Source: Malurus cyaneus samueli (taxonomy: Eukaryota > Chordata > Aves > Passeriformes > Maluridae). From it: a DNA stretch of 64,000 bases. Positions 39,619 through 53,159 of the stretch are shown here, one piece after another. The position numbers and the translations under genes are program-made. Position 1 is the stretch's first letter. Each line of letters starts with the position of its first letter. The notes under the pieces are model-generated. The model made no database searches. It saw only the letters and a list, made by a program, of their open reading frames with translations, and was not told where the DNA came from. The DNA lies in the NCBI GenBank assembly GCA_009741485.1, contig CM019217.1, forward strand, positions 30,125,247 through 30,189,246, in the 5' to 3' direction.

Positions 39619-42600
39619 GTCAGAGGAAAAAAACACGTAAACATGAACTCATAAGGAACAAAAGCAGTAAGTATACATCTGTTGACTGGGAGGATACTCA
39701 GTCTGAAGAACCTGACCCTCAGCACCATAAGCAATCTGCACTCAGAATCACTGGGTGGTAAACCCTGCTGCTACTCAGCTGGCACAAAGGACAAGGCAGA
39801 ATATTGTTAACCATTGCCATCTAACAACCATGTGCTAACACCACCTCCAAAACAAAAGCAGCACCAGCTGAACCTTGCACGCACAGGTCCTTTCTCCCCT
39901 GCTGTGGCAAGCCTGCCATCACCTCATCATGATGCAACTTTCCTTGGTCCTCAGTTTAAGCTGTTATGGCATGATTACGACTGTAGGGATTTCTTAAAAG
40001 TTGTTCTTTAAGGTTAGTCAATATTGAGCTCTGGACTTTTGTTTCTACTTCATTTTACCTATAAAAATCTCCCTCGTGGAGACTAACATACTTTAACTCT
40101 ATTTAAATACAGCCAAACATCTCCCTGGAAAAAAAGAAAAAAAACGGGGGGATTGCCAACCATCATTGCCAACCAACCATCTTCCCTCCTCCTCTTCAGA
40201 ACAGATCCAAATTTATCTTCCACTTGACCCATCCATTCATATTTTGTAAACTGATTAAATCTGCAATCTGCGTGCTTTCCTGAACAGTTTTTTTTAATTT
40301 CTTGCCTACCACTTTTGACTGCTAGAGTCTTTACCCTATGGAAAAGATTTCCAAAGACTAAGGATGTTAAAGAGTGCTGCAGGAGCAAGCTGACTTCACA
40401 CAGCAGCATCAGACACAGATCACTGTAATCTTCTGAGAGTTAAGCTGACAGTTTGAATACATTGTTCTCCTTCATCTAATTTAACACGCAAGAAGTAGAC
40501 AAGAGACTTTTTCTTCAGTAGTAAGATTTAAAATTTTCATCTTAAAAACTCGTACTAAAATTTTTCTAGCCGAGGTATTTGATGTGTTATTTCTTGAATG
40601 AAACACAGAATGTCCTTTTATTATCCATCTTTAAAGCACTCAAAAGTAAACTTTTCTTTGGTTTGATGCTACCATTAACTCTGAACCACCAGCAGGAAGA
40701 GGCTAGTCAACCAAAGGCAGTCTGTCTGTCCTCCCTTCCTGAAATGGCTCTTGAAACAGTTATTTAAGTAGAAATTTTTCTTCATTTATAAGGAAATCAC
40801 TAAATACATTAAACTATCATAAAATTGCCTGTGGCTATTGACACAGATGATGGAAAAAAGTAAATAGTTCATACCTGTTTTAGAATTGTAGCACTCATGC
40901 TGCTGACAGGAGGATGCCTTTTGATAGTGTGTAGATTTCCTAACCATTTCCAACCCCTCTTTGGCTCACGTAAATCACATCATAGTATGCGATGCATGAA
41001 TTCTGCTGGCCATTTGCAGTATCATTCCTTTCTTTAGGATGCAAACATGAGCTCAAACACCTAACACTAGCCCAAACAACTTCTCTTCTGTGCTGCAATA
41101 CAAATGCCACACAACTTAATCAGAATTAAACAAAATCCTAGCTTGCCTGGGAAGTTGTCGTAACTTCAAATACTTCTTTCATAGGCTTGAAGTTACGGAA
41201 TTTACAATTATTTTCATTAAGAGTTCTAAAGTGAGAGATTTCACACCTATACATATTGAAAAATTCACACACTTGTTTAACTTGAACATGAGATTTGTAT
41301 AAGAACACAAGATGAGGAAAGAAAATTGTCTTCCCTGTCCAACCAGGCTTACCTTAGCATGTCTTGTACACTGCTTCATTCTCTCAGCTACAAAGAACAT
41401 GCAGTCACCAGTCCAGAATGTGAAGAAAATGAGAAAATCCTTGGGATACTTGGCAGAAAACCCGGATTTGCATCATCTGGCACAAGAGGCAGGTAACACT
41501 CGCCTGAGCAGGATGCTTTTACAAAATTCTTGGCAACCTTAAGATCAGAATCAGAGATGCAGTCTCAAGGCCAAAGCTTCCACCTCTTTTCCAGAAACTG
41601 GCAATCCAGTCCTCTGGATTAAAGAAGAGAGCCCTAGAGATGTGAAGAACGCCAAGTGCACTTGCTCTTGGCTTTCTTCTTTAACTTCTTCCATTTCCAG
41701 CCATAAGATTTGAGACTCCCTAAGGTTGAGCTTCACATGCATCAGACCTTTGCTTAATCCTTATGTTCTAACCCAAACAAAGATAACTAAAAATAAATTC
41801 ATCTGAATTCAGAAGTTAGCTCATTTTCAACAAGTTTACAATTCCTTCATGCAGCTTGGTATCCTTCAGGACTATTTTTGCTACCCTAAACTAGAACTTG
41901 TTTATGCTGGACTTTGACCCACAGGTAAGCGCTATCATTTAGCCTAAGAACTTCTGTAAAAAGTTCTGAATAACGTCCATAAAAATTGCCCTCAACTAAA
42001 TAGAAATAAATTGGATCAATATCCCCTCTTTAGGATACCCTTGTTCAGGATTAGCATTAAATTATAAACTTTCAATTTACCAGATAACTGCTTTATTGAG
42101 TATTTATTTTTTGGCTATGCAGGGACCTGTTTGAGTTTCAGGGCTAAGCACATTCTGTTCCACTAAAATGGCAACTTGCCAAATCCATTTAAATATTTAA
42201 ACATTAACCTCAAAGTCACTGGTTTGCAGAAAGGCAGCCGTTAGTCCACAGAGATTAAATTTTTCTCTAGGCAGTGTCATTGAGTACAAAGGCCATTTTG
42301 CCTCTTTCTGTAAGTGATTTCTGGAAGAGCTGAAAAGTGTGAAAAAGATACTTCTTCACAAAAGTGGACAGACACACATTATTTGATATCTTCCCCTGCT
42401 GACACTAGAAATTCATCTTCTGTATCTAAAAATACTATTCTTTTGCATTAGTAAACCCAAAAACTTTGGAAGAGTTCATAGGCAAGTTTTCGTGTGGTTA
42501 TTCTACGTCAAACCCAGCTGCCAAACGGTAGTTCTATACTGACAGCTACAAGTCAAAATAAGGTAAGCTTTAAATATTTATGTGACAATAAAAAAATATA

Positions 42601-45600
42601 GTGGAGGGTCTTAAAACAAAACAACTACCAAACCACAAAAAAAACAACCAAAAACCACAACACTGAGCTCACATTTAAAAAACAAATCATCAACAACTAA
42701 AAGCTGAACAGAAAAACACAGGATTGCCACATTTGATAGGTTTTATCCAGTTATTCAAAGTTATTTTGAGGCATAAAATAAGATGAATTGGCCATCTAAG
42801 ACTTCTCTAAAACAAAAACAGAAAACAAAAGGCATACACTGAAAGGCCATTAACAGTTAAGAGATTCAAGCGCCTTCGTACACTGTTGCAAGTGTTTACA
42901 CATAGGTAAATAGATGAATTTTTAAAGGATTGTGGGGGGAGGGAGATGACCATCCCAGGAAGTGCAAGGAAGGAGCCAGCCCACCATTTGTTCAACTGTT
43001 CTGTAAGCCACCTTCTGCTACCTGCAGACCATGATTAGTTCTGGCGATTGAGAAACTTCTCTAGATCTAGCTGTATTTACATTTGACAACCACAAACCTA
43101 CTTCTATATGAAGCCATTGGCTGGCAAAACAAAACAGCCATTAAGAACACATTGCATCAGATTTTTTTTTTCCTAGAAACCTTTTCCCCTCCAGTTTTTT
43201 TAAGAAGCAAATTCTAGGCTGCCCCTCCACAGCAAGCTTGCATTCTCTGTGTTTATAAATAAGCAAGCAGTTTGTAACAGCAGCTTTATTCTGACACCAA
43301 TCAGATAGAAACATGCACTAAATATAACTTAGGTAGATACCATGAAATGACCTCTACAGAACCAGACTTGTTTTATCAATGATACGCATGCCATTACAAA
43401 TTAGAAAACAGAAATACCGATCTCAAGGTCTGCCACCAACTTTCTACATGGCCTTCAATAAGAAAGCTAAACAACTGAAAATATCTGAAAGTTTGTGATG
43501 GAGTGACCTTGTAGAAGACAAAGCTTTCCTGCTTACTTTGCACTGAAAATAGCCCACTGCAAGGGAAAAACCACCCCTACCACACATGCTTACTATATTT
43601 AGGTGACACCTTACCAACAGGGTACCCCCAGGAGAGTAAAGGCTGGAGGCATGCCCACATGCCAAGCTATACCACTGAAGTGTCAAATACTCTGCTGGAA
43701 GGGCTGCTCTAATCACTGTGATTTCTTACCTTCATGCTTCTCAGTTTTGAGTACATTACAGTCACTCCTCTCAGGCTCCACAATGCTTATTTTGTCTAAA
43801 AAGTGCATTTTTTATGAATGTGTTTTTGTGACTGCACAGTGGTGTAGGGTAAGGCTTACACACCAGCACAACAGTGCTGTGACCTGTGTGATGCCAACAG
43901 TTCAGTTTACAGGAGACACTGAAATAATGATAGCTGGGCACAAAGGGGAAGAATTACAGTCCTGACTGGGACAGGTGGAAAAAGCCAAACACTGAAAAAC
44001 ATCCAGAGACCCCAACTAACATGGCATGCACCATGCCTTGTGCTTGAACCACTTGGCCCACAGTCATCTGGGCAAGCAAGGGAAGCAACTAGTCCAATAC
44101 AAGAACAACAAAAAACATGCTCAGTATGTTTCTTGTTAAAGTAGTAGCAAAATCTACCACACATCTTTTAGTAGAGGCAGCTTTTAGCAAGACTTCAGAA
44201 GGTCTAATGATACAGCCTCCACATCTAGGAAACTGAAGGCAGCTCCTATTCAATTATCACCTTGCAATTAAGCTATTAAATGAACTACCAGCTCAAACTG
44301 GCTGAAATTTGGAACCAGACTTACTAATTTCTAAAGTGTTGAGATGCACCTTGATTAAAGCAGAGAAGCACAAATAAATACTAGTTATGCCCAATATAAG
44401 TATTATGAAACCTATGAGAAATCTGTAACGCAAAATACTAGTTTTATGGTATTTGACTTTGGAGCCCACTTGCTGAGCAGCAGGACATTTTATTACACAA
44501 AATCTATGACACACAAACCCAAAAAGTTCAGGGCAGGGAAAGAAAGGTAACAATGAGTCCTAACCACACACAGAAACTGCTCAGATATCTTGATCTGTGC
44601 GCTTGTGCAATAAAGTAGAAACAAGCTTTTACCACAAGCTGTATACATAATGAAGTGGATGACCAAAAGCTTTTAAAATCTCCTGAGAAAACTGCCAAGC
44701 TCACAAGGTCTGTACTATCTGTTACTAGAATATCAAGGATCTACAGAGCACAAAGAATCCTTAGTGAAGCACTGGTCTGCGCAACTCCATATCAGAAGTT
44801 ATTCATTAGATGAGCGCAGAGCAAGAACATTCATTCTGTTACTACAGAATCAAACATGCTAAAGTATGTGAGCTTCCCAACTGTTTGGCAAGCCTCTGCT
44901 GTCCTTCCAGGCAGATACTGAGAGTGCAAATGCCTAAAGGAATCCAGCTGCCCTAGGCCACCAACCTATGCTGACTGCAGAACCAGCCATCATTATCTCC
45001 TGGCATCAAGGCTCCAGCTGATTATAATAGTGTGTCAGGAGACAACACCCAGACAGTTCAGTTTCATAATACTCAACCATAACAATTCCTCAACAGGCCC
45101 TATGAACTGTTTATGAGAATAAAACAAAGCAGAGGAAACACAGATGCACTACAGTGAACATCAGTAGTTTTGAGACACTTCTATACTGAGACACAAGTAA
45201 GGATGCAAACAGACCAAAATATCTGAGGAATTCCTTCCATTTAGGAAAAGCTCACAAAGAAACAACCCCACAATCCATCATCAGGAAATCTGGATATTTG
45301 AAACTCAACATCAAATAAAATGACCCTCACTGCATCAAAAAAAGTGCATGGTAAGGAAGTTGCCTACCATGTGATATAAGAATAATTCTCAGACAGACAA
45401 TTCTGGCAACCAATTCATTAAACTGAGTCACATATGACAACACATATGACCTACGAATCATACCAACAGATTTTCTTTCAGTACCTTCAGGCTGCTGATG
45501 GCAGCTGCTGGTAATAGTGGCCTGAAAAGGATGAAATTTCACAGACAATAAAAACAGTACATGTTCCTTCCACACTGCTTGAAAGATAAAGGAGTAAGAA

Positions 45601-45626
45601 TAAATTTCTGTAAGTTTGGCTTATAT

Positions 45627-45654
45627 CAAAGTATACAAAGCAAAGTATACAAAA
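45627..45654. repeat. 14-bp tandem duplication
   Basis: CAAAGTATACAAAG is followed directly by CAAAGTATACAAAA. Confidence 0.85.
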
Positions 45655-48600
45655 CAACATCCTCTTTGGTGGCAATCCGCAGCAGAGTTCAGCTCCTGCA
45701 AACTTACATATAACTGAGAGGATACAGCATCATATATAGGCTGTCCACTTATAAATATCTGGTAGAGAACACACCTGAAACAGGGAGTTGTTCAGATAGT
45801 ACTAACACAAAGAAACACCAAATTTCTGCAATTTTTTGTAGATACCGCCTGGATATCTACAAGGTAATGAAACAATCAAGTCAGCACTGAGGGCGTCTTG
45901 CAGAGGTGAAACTGGCAGACAAGCCTGCAATTAGGTAGGATTGCAATAGTGAAATAGCAATCAATAGGCTTCCCAAGATTAGACAATTACTCTGTGGCTG
46001 GCAGTTAAAATCTTGATGACTGATGGGAGAAAAGCAATAACCAGTGCACACTGCACATGAGAGCACACTGCAACACATGGAGCCTGTTTATGCTGCCAAG
46101 AACTGCTAGGCCAGTACATCCAGAAAGGGCCTGCATCACACAGCCATCAACCAGTGGTGGCAAAGGTGAGATGGACACAGTGGAGGCAGCATCAATGCTT
46201 CACATGCTTAGACAGTCAGCACCAACAAAGAAGCCACAGGACCACTAAAGCTTCAGCCAGGTCTCTAAAATAACCATGTACATGCCAGACTGGAAGACTA
46301 ACGTCCAAAAGGTGGAAAGGAGTAGCTCAATACAATAATCCCTTTTCTTCTTTTTTTTTTATTCTCAAAACAATAACCAGAAAGAAAGGTGGAGTCAAAA
46401 AGAGCCATACAGTAATTCAGTAATGGTTTGAACACCAGCATATTTGGAAAACCAAAAGCTGTCAATCCTTTTAAAGGGAATCACAAAAGTCCACATGCAG
46501 TGAAGAACAAAGAACCATCCAGTTTCAACCAAAGTTTTAACCAAAAAACCAAAACAAAACAACAAAAAAGTATGACAAGATCACCTGTAGCAAACTGCAC
46601 TGAGCCTTACATGGAGAACCTATACATGGCATCAAACTCAACACAGGACACCTTCTCAAGAACACCAAGTAAGTGGGCCAATCTCTGCAGAAGATTTTCT
46701 AATGAACCAGGTTGGATCTCTGCTGAAAAACAGTATGATAAGACAATTCTAGTGCTTATTTCAGAGACCAGAGACCAGCTGAACAACCGCACTATTTCAG
46801 CCCGAAATGCTGAGCATAATGTATACTAATGAAGATAGATGATCAGTTATAGAAGTTTGTTTTCACATTCCACAAAGTAAAAACCCTAAAACTGCATACA
46901 CCTTGCTGCAAGAATTAGTTCTTCAAACAGCCCATCCTTTCACTCTAGTGGGTTTTGGGTTTATTTGAGCATTAATGTGTTTAATTGCCGGCTCCTTCAC
47001 GAGCAAAAGTCAGTTTTCAGATAAATCTGGGCAGCAAATCAAGATACAACAGTTCCCTTTTAGTCACATTTAGTTCTCCAGTTTCTGGGAAAGTTATACA
47101 TACTTTTAACGATGGGACTCATTGAAAGTTGCGTTTTTTGAAAAATGTGATGTTTTCTAATGCGAAAGAGCACAATTTAAGTATGAACAAAACCAGTGCA
47201 AATTAGCAGAAGGTCTAACAAGTGTTCAAATAAAACCTAGTAATGAAGATGCCAGGTAAGTTCATGCTTTGTGACAGGTAAAACTCCAACAATAGAATAC
47301 CAGAATAGTTTTATCTCCAAGTCACCTCATTGCAGACAACATGACAGTCCAAAAAGCCCTGCCTGTGGCAGAGGAGTTTTAAAAGCCTTTCAAACCATAT
47401 TTCAAGTTATTCTTCAGTGTTTCCCAAAAGTACATCACAACGATTCAAGAGGACTGCATCCTGATACCATTAAAGTTTTATGCTAATTCATAAATTAAAC
47501 GCTGAATTAATATTCATATAACTAATCCTAATATTGGGATGCATACTGCATATTGATTTTATTTATCAACCAGCATGTCCCAAAATGAACACCTACCGCA
47601 GTTATTTCCAAATGTTTGTGGTGAATGAGTTTGCAATAATTGAGCAACTTAAAGACCAAGACAGTCACAAGAAAACTACCAGCATGAAATACTGCCACTA
47701 CAGAGAAGTGACATGAAATAACACAAAACTCAAGACATCAAAAGTAATGAAATAAGCAGAAGAATATAACCAAAGCAACTCAAAGTGAAAAATATGTCCA
47801 ATTTTGCCAATTTCCAACCAAACAATCCTTTTTAAGCCTGTAAAACTGGACACTCAGTTTAAAAGTAACAGCTGTGTACTTCACTTCTGCTCCAGAGTGG
47901 AAGTCGTACTGACCAGTGTGCAGCACATATTACCAGACCTTCAAAAATTTTAAATAAAACTTGCAAAGACAGACAGACTTCCAGATTTACACACTGTATA
48001 TAGGCCACTTTCCTACAGAATAATTTTTTATGAATCTATTACTTATATCCACAAAGCAATCTTCTAACTTCTCACCATTTACCCATATTTTACTAAAACC
48101 AGTCAAGTTTCATGCTGATTTCTCACAGAAAACTTGCAGATTGTTTTCCCCTCAAATTAAAAGCAATGCTAAGGACATCTTACACATCTTACACTTCAAC
48201 TGGATAACAGGACAGGCTCAAAGAGAAGCATATGAGACTTTCTTACAGCAGGAACCAGCATTCAGAAAATTGCACAGCACTACAGGAAGAACTACAATCT
48301 TCTTGCAATTTGGGGCTGCAATAGAGAGCTACAATCCTGCTCAGTCAGAATGAATCACCTGATCATTGTGAGGTACCTCTGTCAATTTCAGAGGCAAGAG
48401 CCATCAACAGCTTACTTTAGATCAATTTCCTTTAAGGTCTCTGTGTTTCATCTGAAAGAGTTTAGTACCAAAACCACGTGCAATTGCCAACTAACTTCTG
48501 TAACAACATTAGCCTATAAGCCTGTAAATGGCTCATCAACCATCCTAGTTCAAGTGATTTCTTCCCTTGAACAAAGTTATTTGCTAGAATATCCAACACA

Positions 48601-51583
48601 GGTTACAGAACCTCCAGCCACAGATTTTCAGGACTCAGCTAGACCCTGCCATGACTGACCTGATCTAGCAAAGGCTATAGAACTACTTCTGTTTGGAGGC
48701 TGGAAAAAGGTATTTCCCAGCCAAACTGCAATTCTGTAAATTAAAGCACTTTTTAAAGAAAAATAAAAACCTGAGAAAAATACTATGAAAGCACTTCCTG
48801 ACTTCCCTTTTAAAGTCACATCACTGGTATTTCAAATGCCTCTAATAATCACATAAAAAGAAATATTTCAGTGCCACTAAAACATATGAATCAGATATTA
48901 AGAGCATGCAATTCAGACTCTGTCCAAGAACTGATGACTCTCGTAGACTACACATTAACAGGATATGTGCTATGCATAGGCCAGCATGGCAGAATCTTCC
49001 ATTCACACCTTCAGTTTAAAAATGGTCTCGCACCATGTTCTTAAAATAGTCTACTCAGGTAAGAGTAATCACATTTGACTCACCAGAAGCATACAGGTAA
49101 AACATCAAGTAAAATAAGAAAGATACATGATGTTAATTGTCAGAAAGGGCACACAAACTATAGTTGATGGACAAGTCATGGTCTTTCTTGTTTAACAAGA
49201 AATTCATCAGCCCTTACTCTTTATCACAATGCACTCAGACTGCCCAATGGCATACAGATCCTTAGCTCACACAGCCTTCTGGAATGATGGTGCAGCAAAA
49301 TCCTCCTATTTTTTAAAATCTTCAAGATCGTTCAGTCTGCTGCAATGCAACACTACAAGCCAGCATCTCTCTGCAGCAGCCTCAGCTACAACTCCAACAG
49401 GGAATGAATGGATGCAAAATGCAGTTTGTAACACTTGCAGCACCAACTACTCATACTCATTCAAGAGTACAATCACACTCTTTTAGGAGCCCAATGATGA
49501 AAATAATTTCTTTTTTTGTCCAGTTGCATAGGTTTACAGATGATCTCACAAAGAAAAAAGGAGCACCATTTCACAGACCACTCCATCAAGATCCCACAGG
49601 TGTCAGTTAATGCCATTAAACTAAACTAGCAAGTGCAGAACACACTATATATAGACTTCAAACACTGACAGGAGATCAGGGAAAAAAACCATATTATGTA
49701 TCTACAACCATATTTTTCATAGTAATGGCAATTCCTTCTTTATTGCTTCATTTTTGCTTGAAGAAAGCTTGTCCACTGACATGAATGAAGCAAACCCAGC
49801 AGTGAAACTGACCCAGGAAGAAAGGTCGTCTTCTTTCTTTCTGTTGGACACAGTATAGAGAGTACACAGTAAAAGATATTAGATACTGGGAGTACTAGCC
49901 ACTAGAATGAAGCACTACACCACACACTTTCTGACTGTTTTGCCCCATCTCAGGGATTCTGCTGTACAGTATCACTCTGAACACAAAGACAACCTCTGCA
50001 CATACCTTCACAGGGGTCTGCGCTAGGAACCAGTTCATCAAAATCCAATGTGGGTTACAGTATCTCGACTCACACTGCCTTGAGTCCACTAGTTTCACTT
50101 CCCTGAACGATTACTATATTGCAATCCATAAATCCACATTTATATTAAATGCAAAAATGAGCTAGTTTGCACTTTTTAAAATAGTTACCCAAGACTGCAA
50201 AAGAAATATTATTGTGAAATCTTTAAATATGTGAAGACTGGTAAGAGCACACTGGCAACTTAGCCAAGTTGGAGGGGCTAAAATAAATTCTATGACAAAG
50301 CCAAACAAAATGACAAGAAGTAACGAAATCATCTAAAGAGGAATGATGGCAAAGACTGGGTAGTTGATACTAGTGGGCAATGCATAAATCACATCAAAGC
50401 CATCTTCTAACAGCAGCTTCAATTTTTCCTGTTGCAAAAACTAAACAGAGAAGTAACTAAAGCAGTTTGAGGTAACTTAGTATAAAAGGATTTATGCAAT
50501 TAATTCAAGGGAAGAAGAGTCTGTGAAATAAAATTCAAGTTAATATAAGTGCTACGGATGTGAAAAAGGAAGGTTCTCACAGAACAGTGTGATTTAAATC
50601 CTGATATGACCTTTTGGTAATGAAAAAGCCCACTAAAGTAGAAAATAAGACTCACAATATTATTTTTTCACTTGGAGAACATAAAATTATCAACTAGCAT
50701 TGACTTTTTCTTGAGGTGATAAAGCATACCTATGCTTAGCATAGTCTGTGGAATAAACTCCAAAACAACAGAGAAAATAGGAAAGCAGAAAACAATTCTT
50801 CCCTCAGAGCAGCTACTGAGTCTAGACATATATTCGTACATAAGTCAGGAAAAGGAAAAAACTCCACTGTGCAAGCACTCCCTTAAAAAGAAGTAGGCTG
50901 TTATCATTCTCACTTTAATGTTTGCATAAAGCAAACTGTACAACAGCCAGTTCCACACCACAAACACTGAAGAAGCACTCTTTCCACATGCAATCAAGTA
51001 AAGCAGAATAAAGAGCATTAACTTTTCCAGGTTTAACTCCAAACTACACCGTAGAGCAAGCATTCCACAAACTCACCAGGTAATCCTCTGAATTAATGGG
51101 ATAAAGGCAACTTTTAAAATGCTTGGTTTTCCCAATTAAAAAAGGAAATCAGAAATCATGAAACTGAATGAATGGAACAAAATCACTTAAACAGAAATAG
51201 GGACTTGGGCAGACAATCACTTCAACAGCTTCTGGTGAATCATACATATCACACGTGGCACTTTTGCTAACATAATTATCTCTCAGCATCAAACAATCAA
51301 AATACAGCAGCACTACACTTTAGCATTTTACATGAATATGCAATATACCACATTTCTATACAAAGCATACATATTTATACATGTATATGGTGCATATATG
51401 TGTATAAAAACATAAGTGTGTTTTTATTTTTGTAGATACAAAAAATCAGTCCCTCACTATCAACTGGCAAATTTGCATTCCACAGCTCTTATTACAAATC
51501 TTACTAATTATTTTGCTGGATTGTTGAGACCATTAGCTACCTGACATGTTAAATCTCAGCTCAACAGTAAGTCCTGCAAGATT

Positions 51584-51641
51584 AAAAAAAAAAAAAATAA
51601 TAAAAAAAAATTAAAAAAATAAATAAAAAAAAAAAAAAAAA
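51584..51641. repeat. A-rich low-complexity block (about 58 bp)
   Basis: Long A runs are broken by single or paired T bases. It could be an expanded simple repeat or a decayed retroelement tail; no element body or target-site duplication was identified. Confidence 0.85.
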
Positions 51642-53159
51642 GCTCCTCTCAAGTTTACAGTTTCATACAAGGATCCTGGCTCTTCCTAAAAACGAAACCC
51701 ACTTCTTCCATGTGTGGCTACAACCACAAAATTCATGAGTTAGAAAGAGAAGCCCTAAATGCATTCAGAGTATCATTACTCTGTCCCAGTCTGTCTTTTT
51801 CAAGGCCTCCACACCGCACTTCTGCAGTTAGTCAATTCTCAGATATTGATTTCAGCTGTAAGACTAAGCAAACCACATGAGAATAAGGAACAGTTATGCA
51901 TCCAACAGTAAGGCTTCCTATTTACTGAACCGTAACAGCTCAAAAAGAAAATAAAACTCATTTTAAGGGGCTAGCTACTAAAAGTATAACATTTGTTCAA
52001 ATATTTTCTAGTTATGGAATGCTTACATACAGAAAAATGTTTACACCGAATGGAAAATGACACTAGGTAAAGTTTTAGAGTCAGATATACCAGATTATGA
52101 TCACTGCTTCAGCCACAGTTCTGAAGCAGGCTGATCTCAGCCAGAAGTCAGAGCTCTGCAATATTTTAAAAGTGATTATATGAATTTTGAGTATGGCCTT
52201 GTTACCACACGTCCAATTACAATCCATAAAAACAGAGCTCAAATGCAACCAATTGCTCACCCACGATAATTACCACTAGGAGAACTAAGTTAACCCCAGT
52301 GGCTGGTCTGGAGTCACGCGAGCCAGCCACACAATGCTGCTCTGCAGTTCCACCAGAGCACAGTCATGTCACAAGGAATAAACAATTGTTAATACCTGTC
52401 TTATTCAGCAAACCATATAGGGAGACCCATCATATTAGTTATCATTATCCACTCTGAAAATCTTAGTGATTTAAATAATGAAGGTTAAAGCTTATCTATT
52501 CCCAAAATTTACGTTTCACTAGATGAAAAGCTTATCTCTTCTCACTTTGAAGAGGGAAATGTTATTGTGTGTTGAATTAGTTCAGAAAAAGCAAAAAGAA
52601 AATTATTACTCATGAATATATATATTCAACCACATAAATATCATCCAATTTGTTAGACTTGGTGTTAACAGTATTTTATATTATAGCTACTCTTAGACCT
52701 TACAATGCATAGGCAGTGATCTGTAATGATTTATTTTACCTGTCTAAGTGAAAGTCATGCATCTGCCACAGTGTGAGACTCCATCTTTCAGATAATCCCC
52801 TGGTGTGGGGTTTAACAAGCTGTACTGTCCACCACATCGCAAGCATAAAGCAAGAACTCTCTCGCCTTGGCCTTGGAACAATGGTATCAAGTTAAAGCTC
52901 AATGTCCTTTTCAAACTCTGGCTCCCTTCTCCTTGCCAACCTTGCATGGTATAAATAGCAGCATGCAGAGGAGCGAGCATTAAAAATACTACTTTAAAAA
53001 TCTCAGGAGTGCTCGTGCTCGTAGCGAAAGACTGAAGCACTCTTGCACGACAGCAAGTTATAGTATATTTCAAACATTTCAATCACGGTGTCAATGTTCA
53101 TCTAGGTTAAAAAAGCTACTCCAGAAATACACAATTTCCGTATCTCCCAATATCGAAAA

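Noticed and set aside
46428..46829. 133-codon plus-strand open frame in the first intron
   Set aside because: No recognisable family, Lys/Asn/Ser-rich as expected from A-rich sequence, and no exon-like context.
51584..51641. Possible retrogene tail
   Set aside because: No coding or LINE/SINE body and no flanking target-site duplication could be identified next to the A-rich block, so only a low-complexity repeat is called.
52744..53082. 112-codon minus-strand open frame ending near a donor-like CAG|GTAAAA
   Set aside because: Its stop codon precedes the donor, no family was recognised, and it overlaps the promoter-proximal region; not enough to call an exon.
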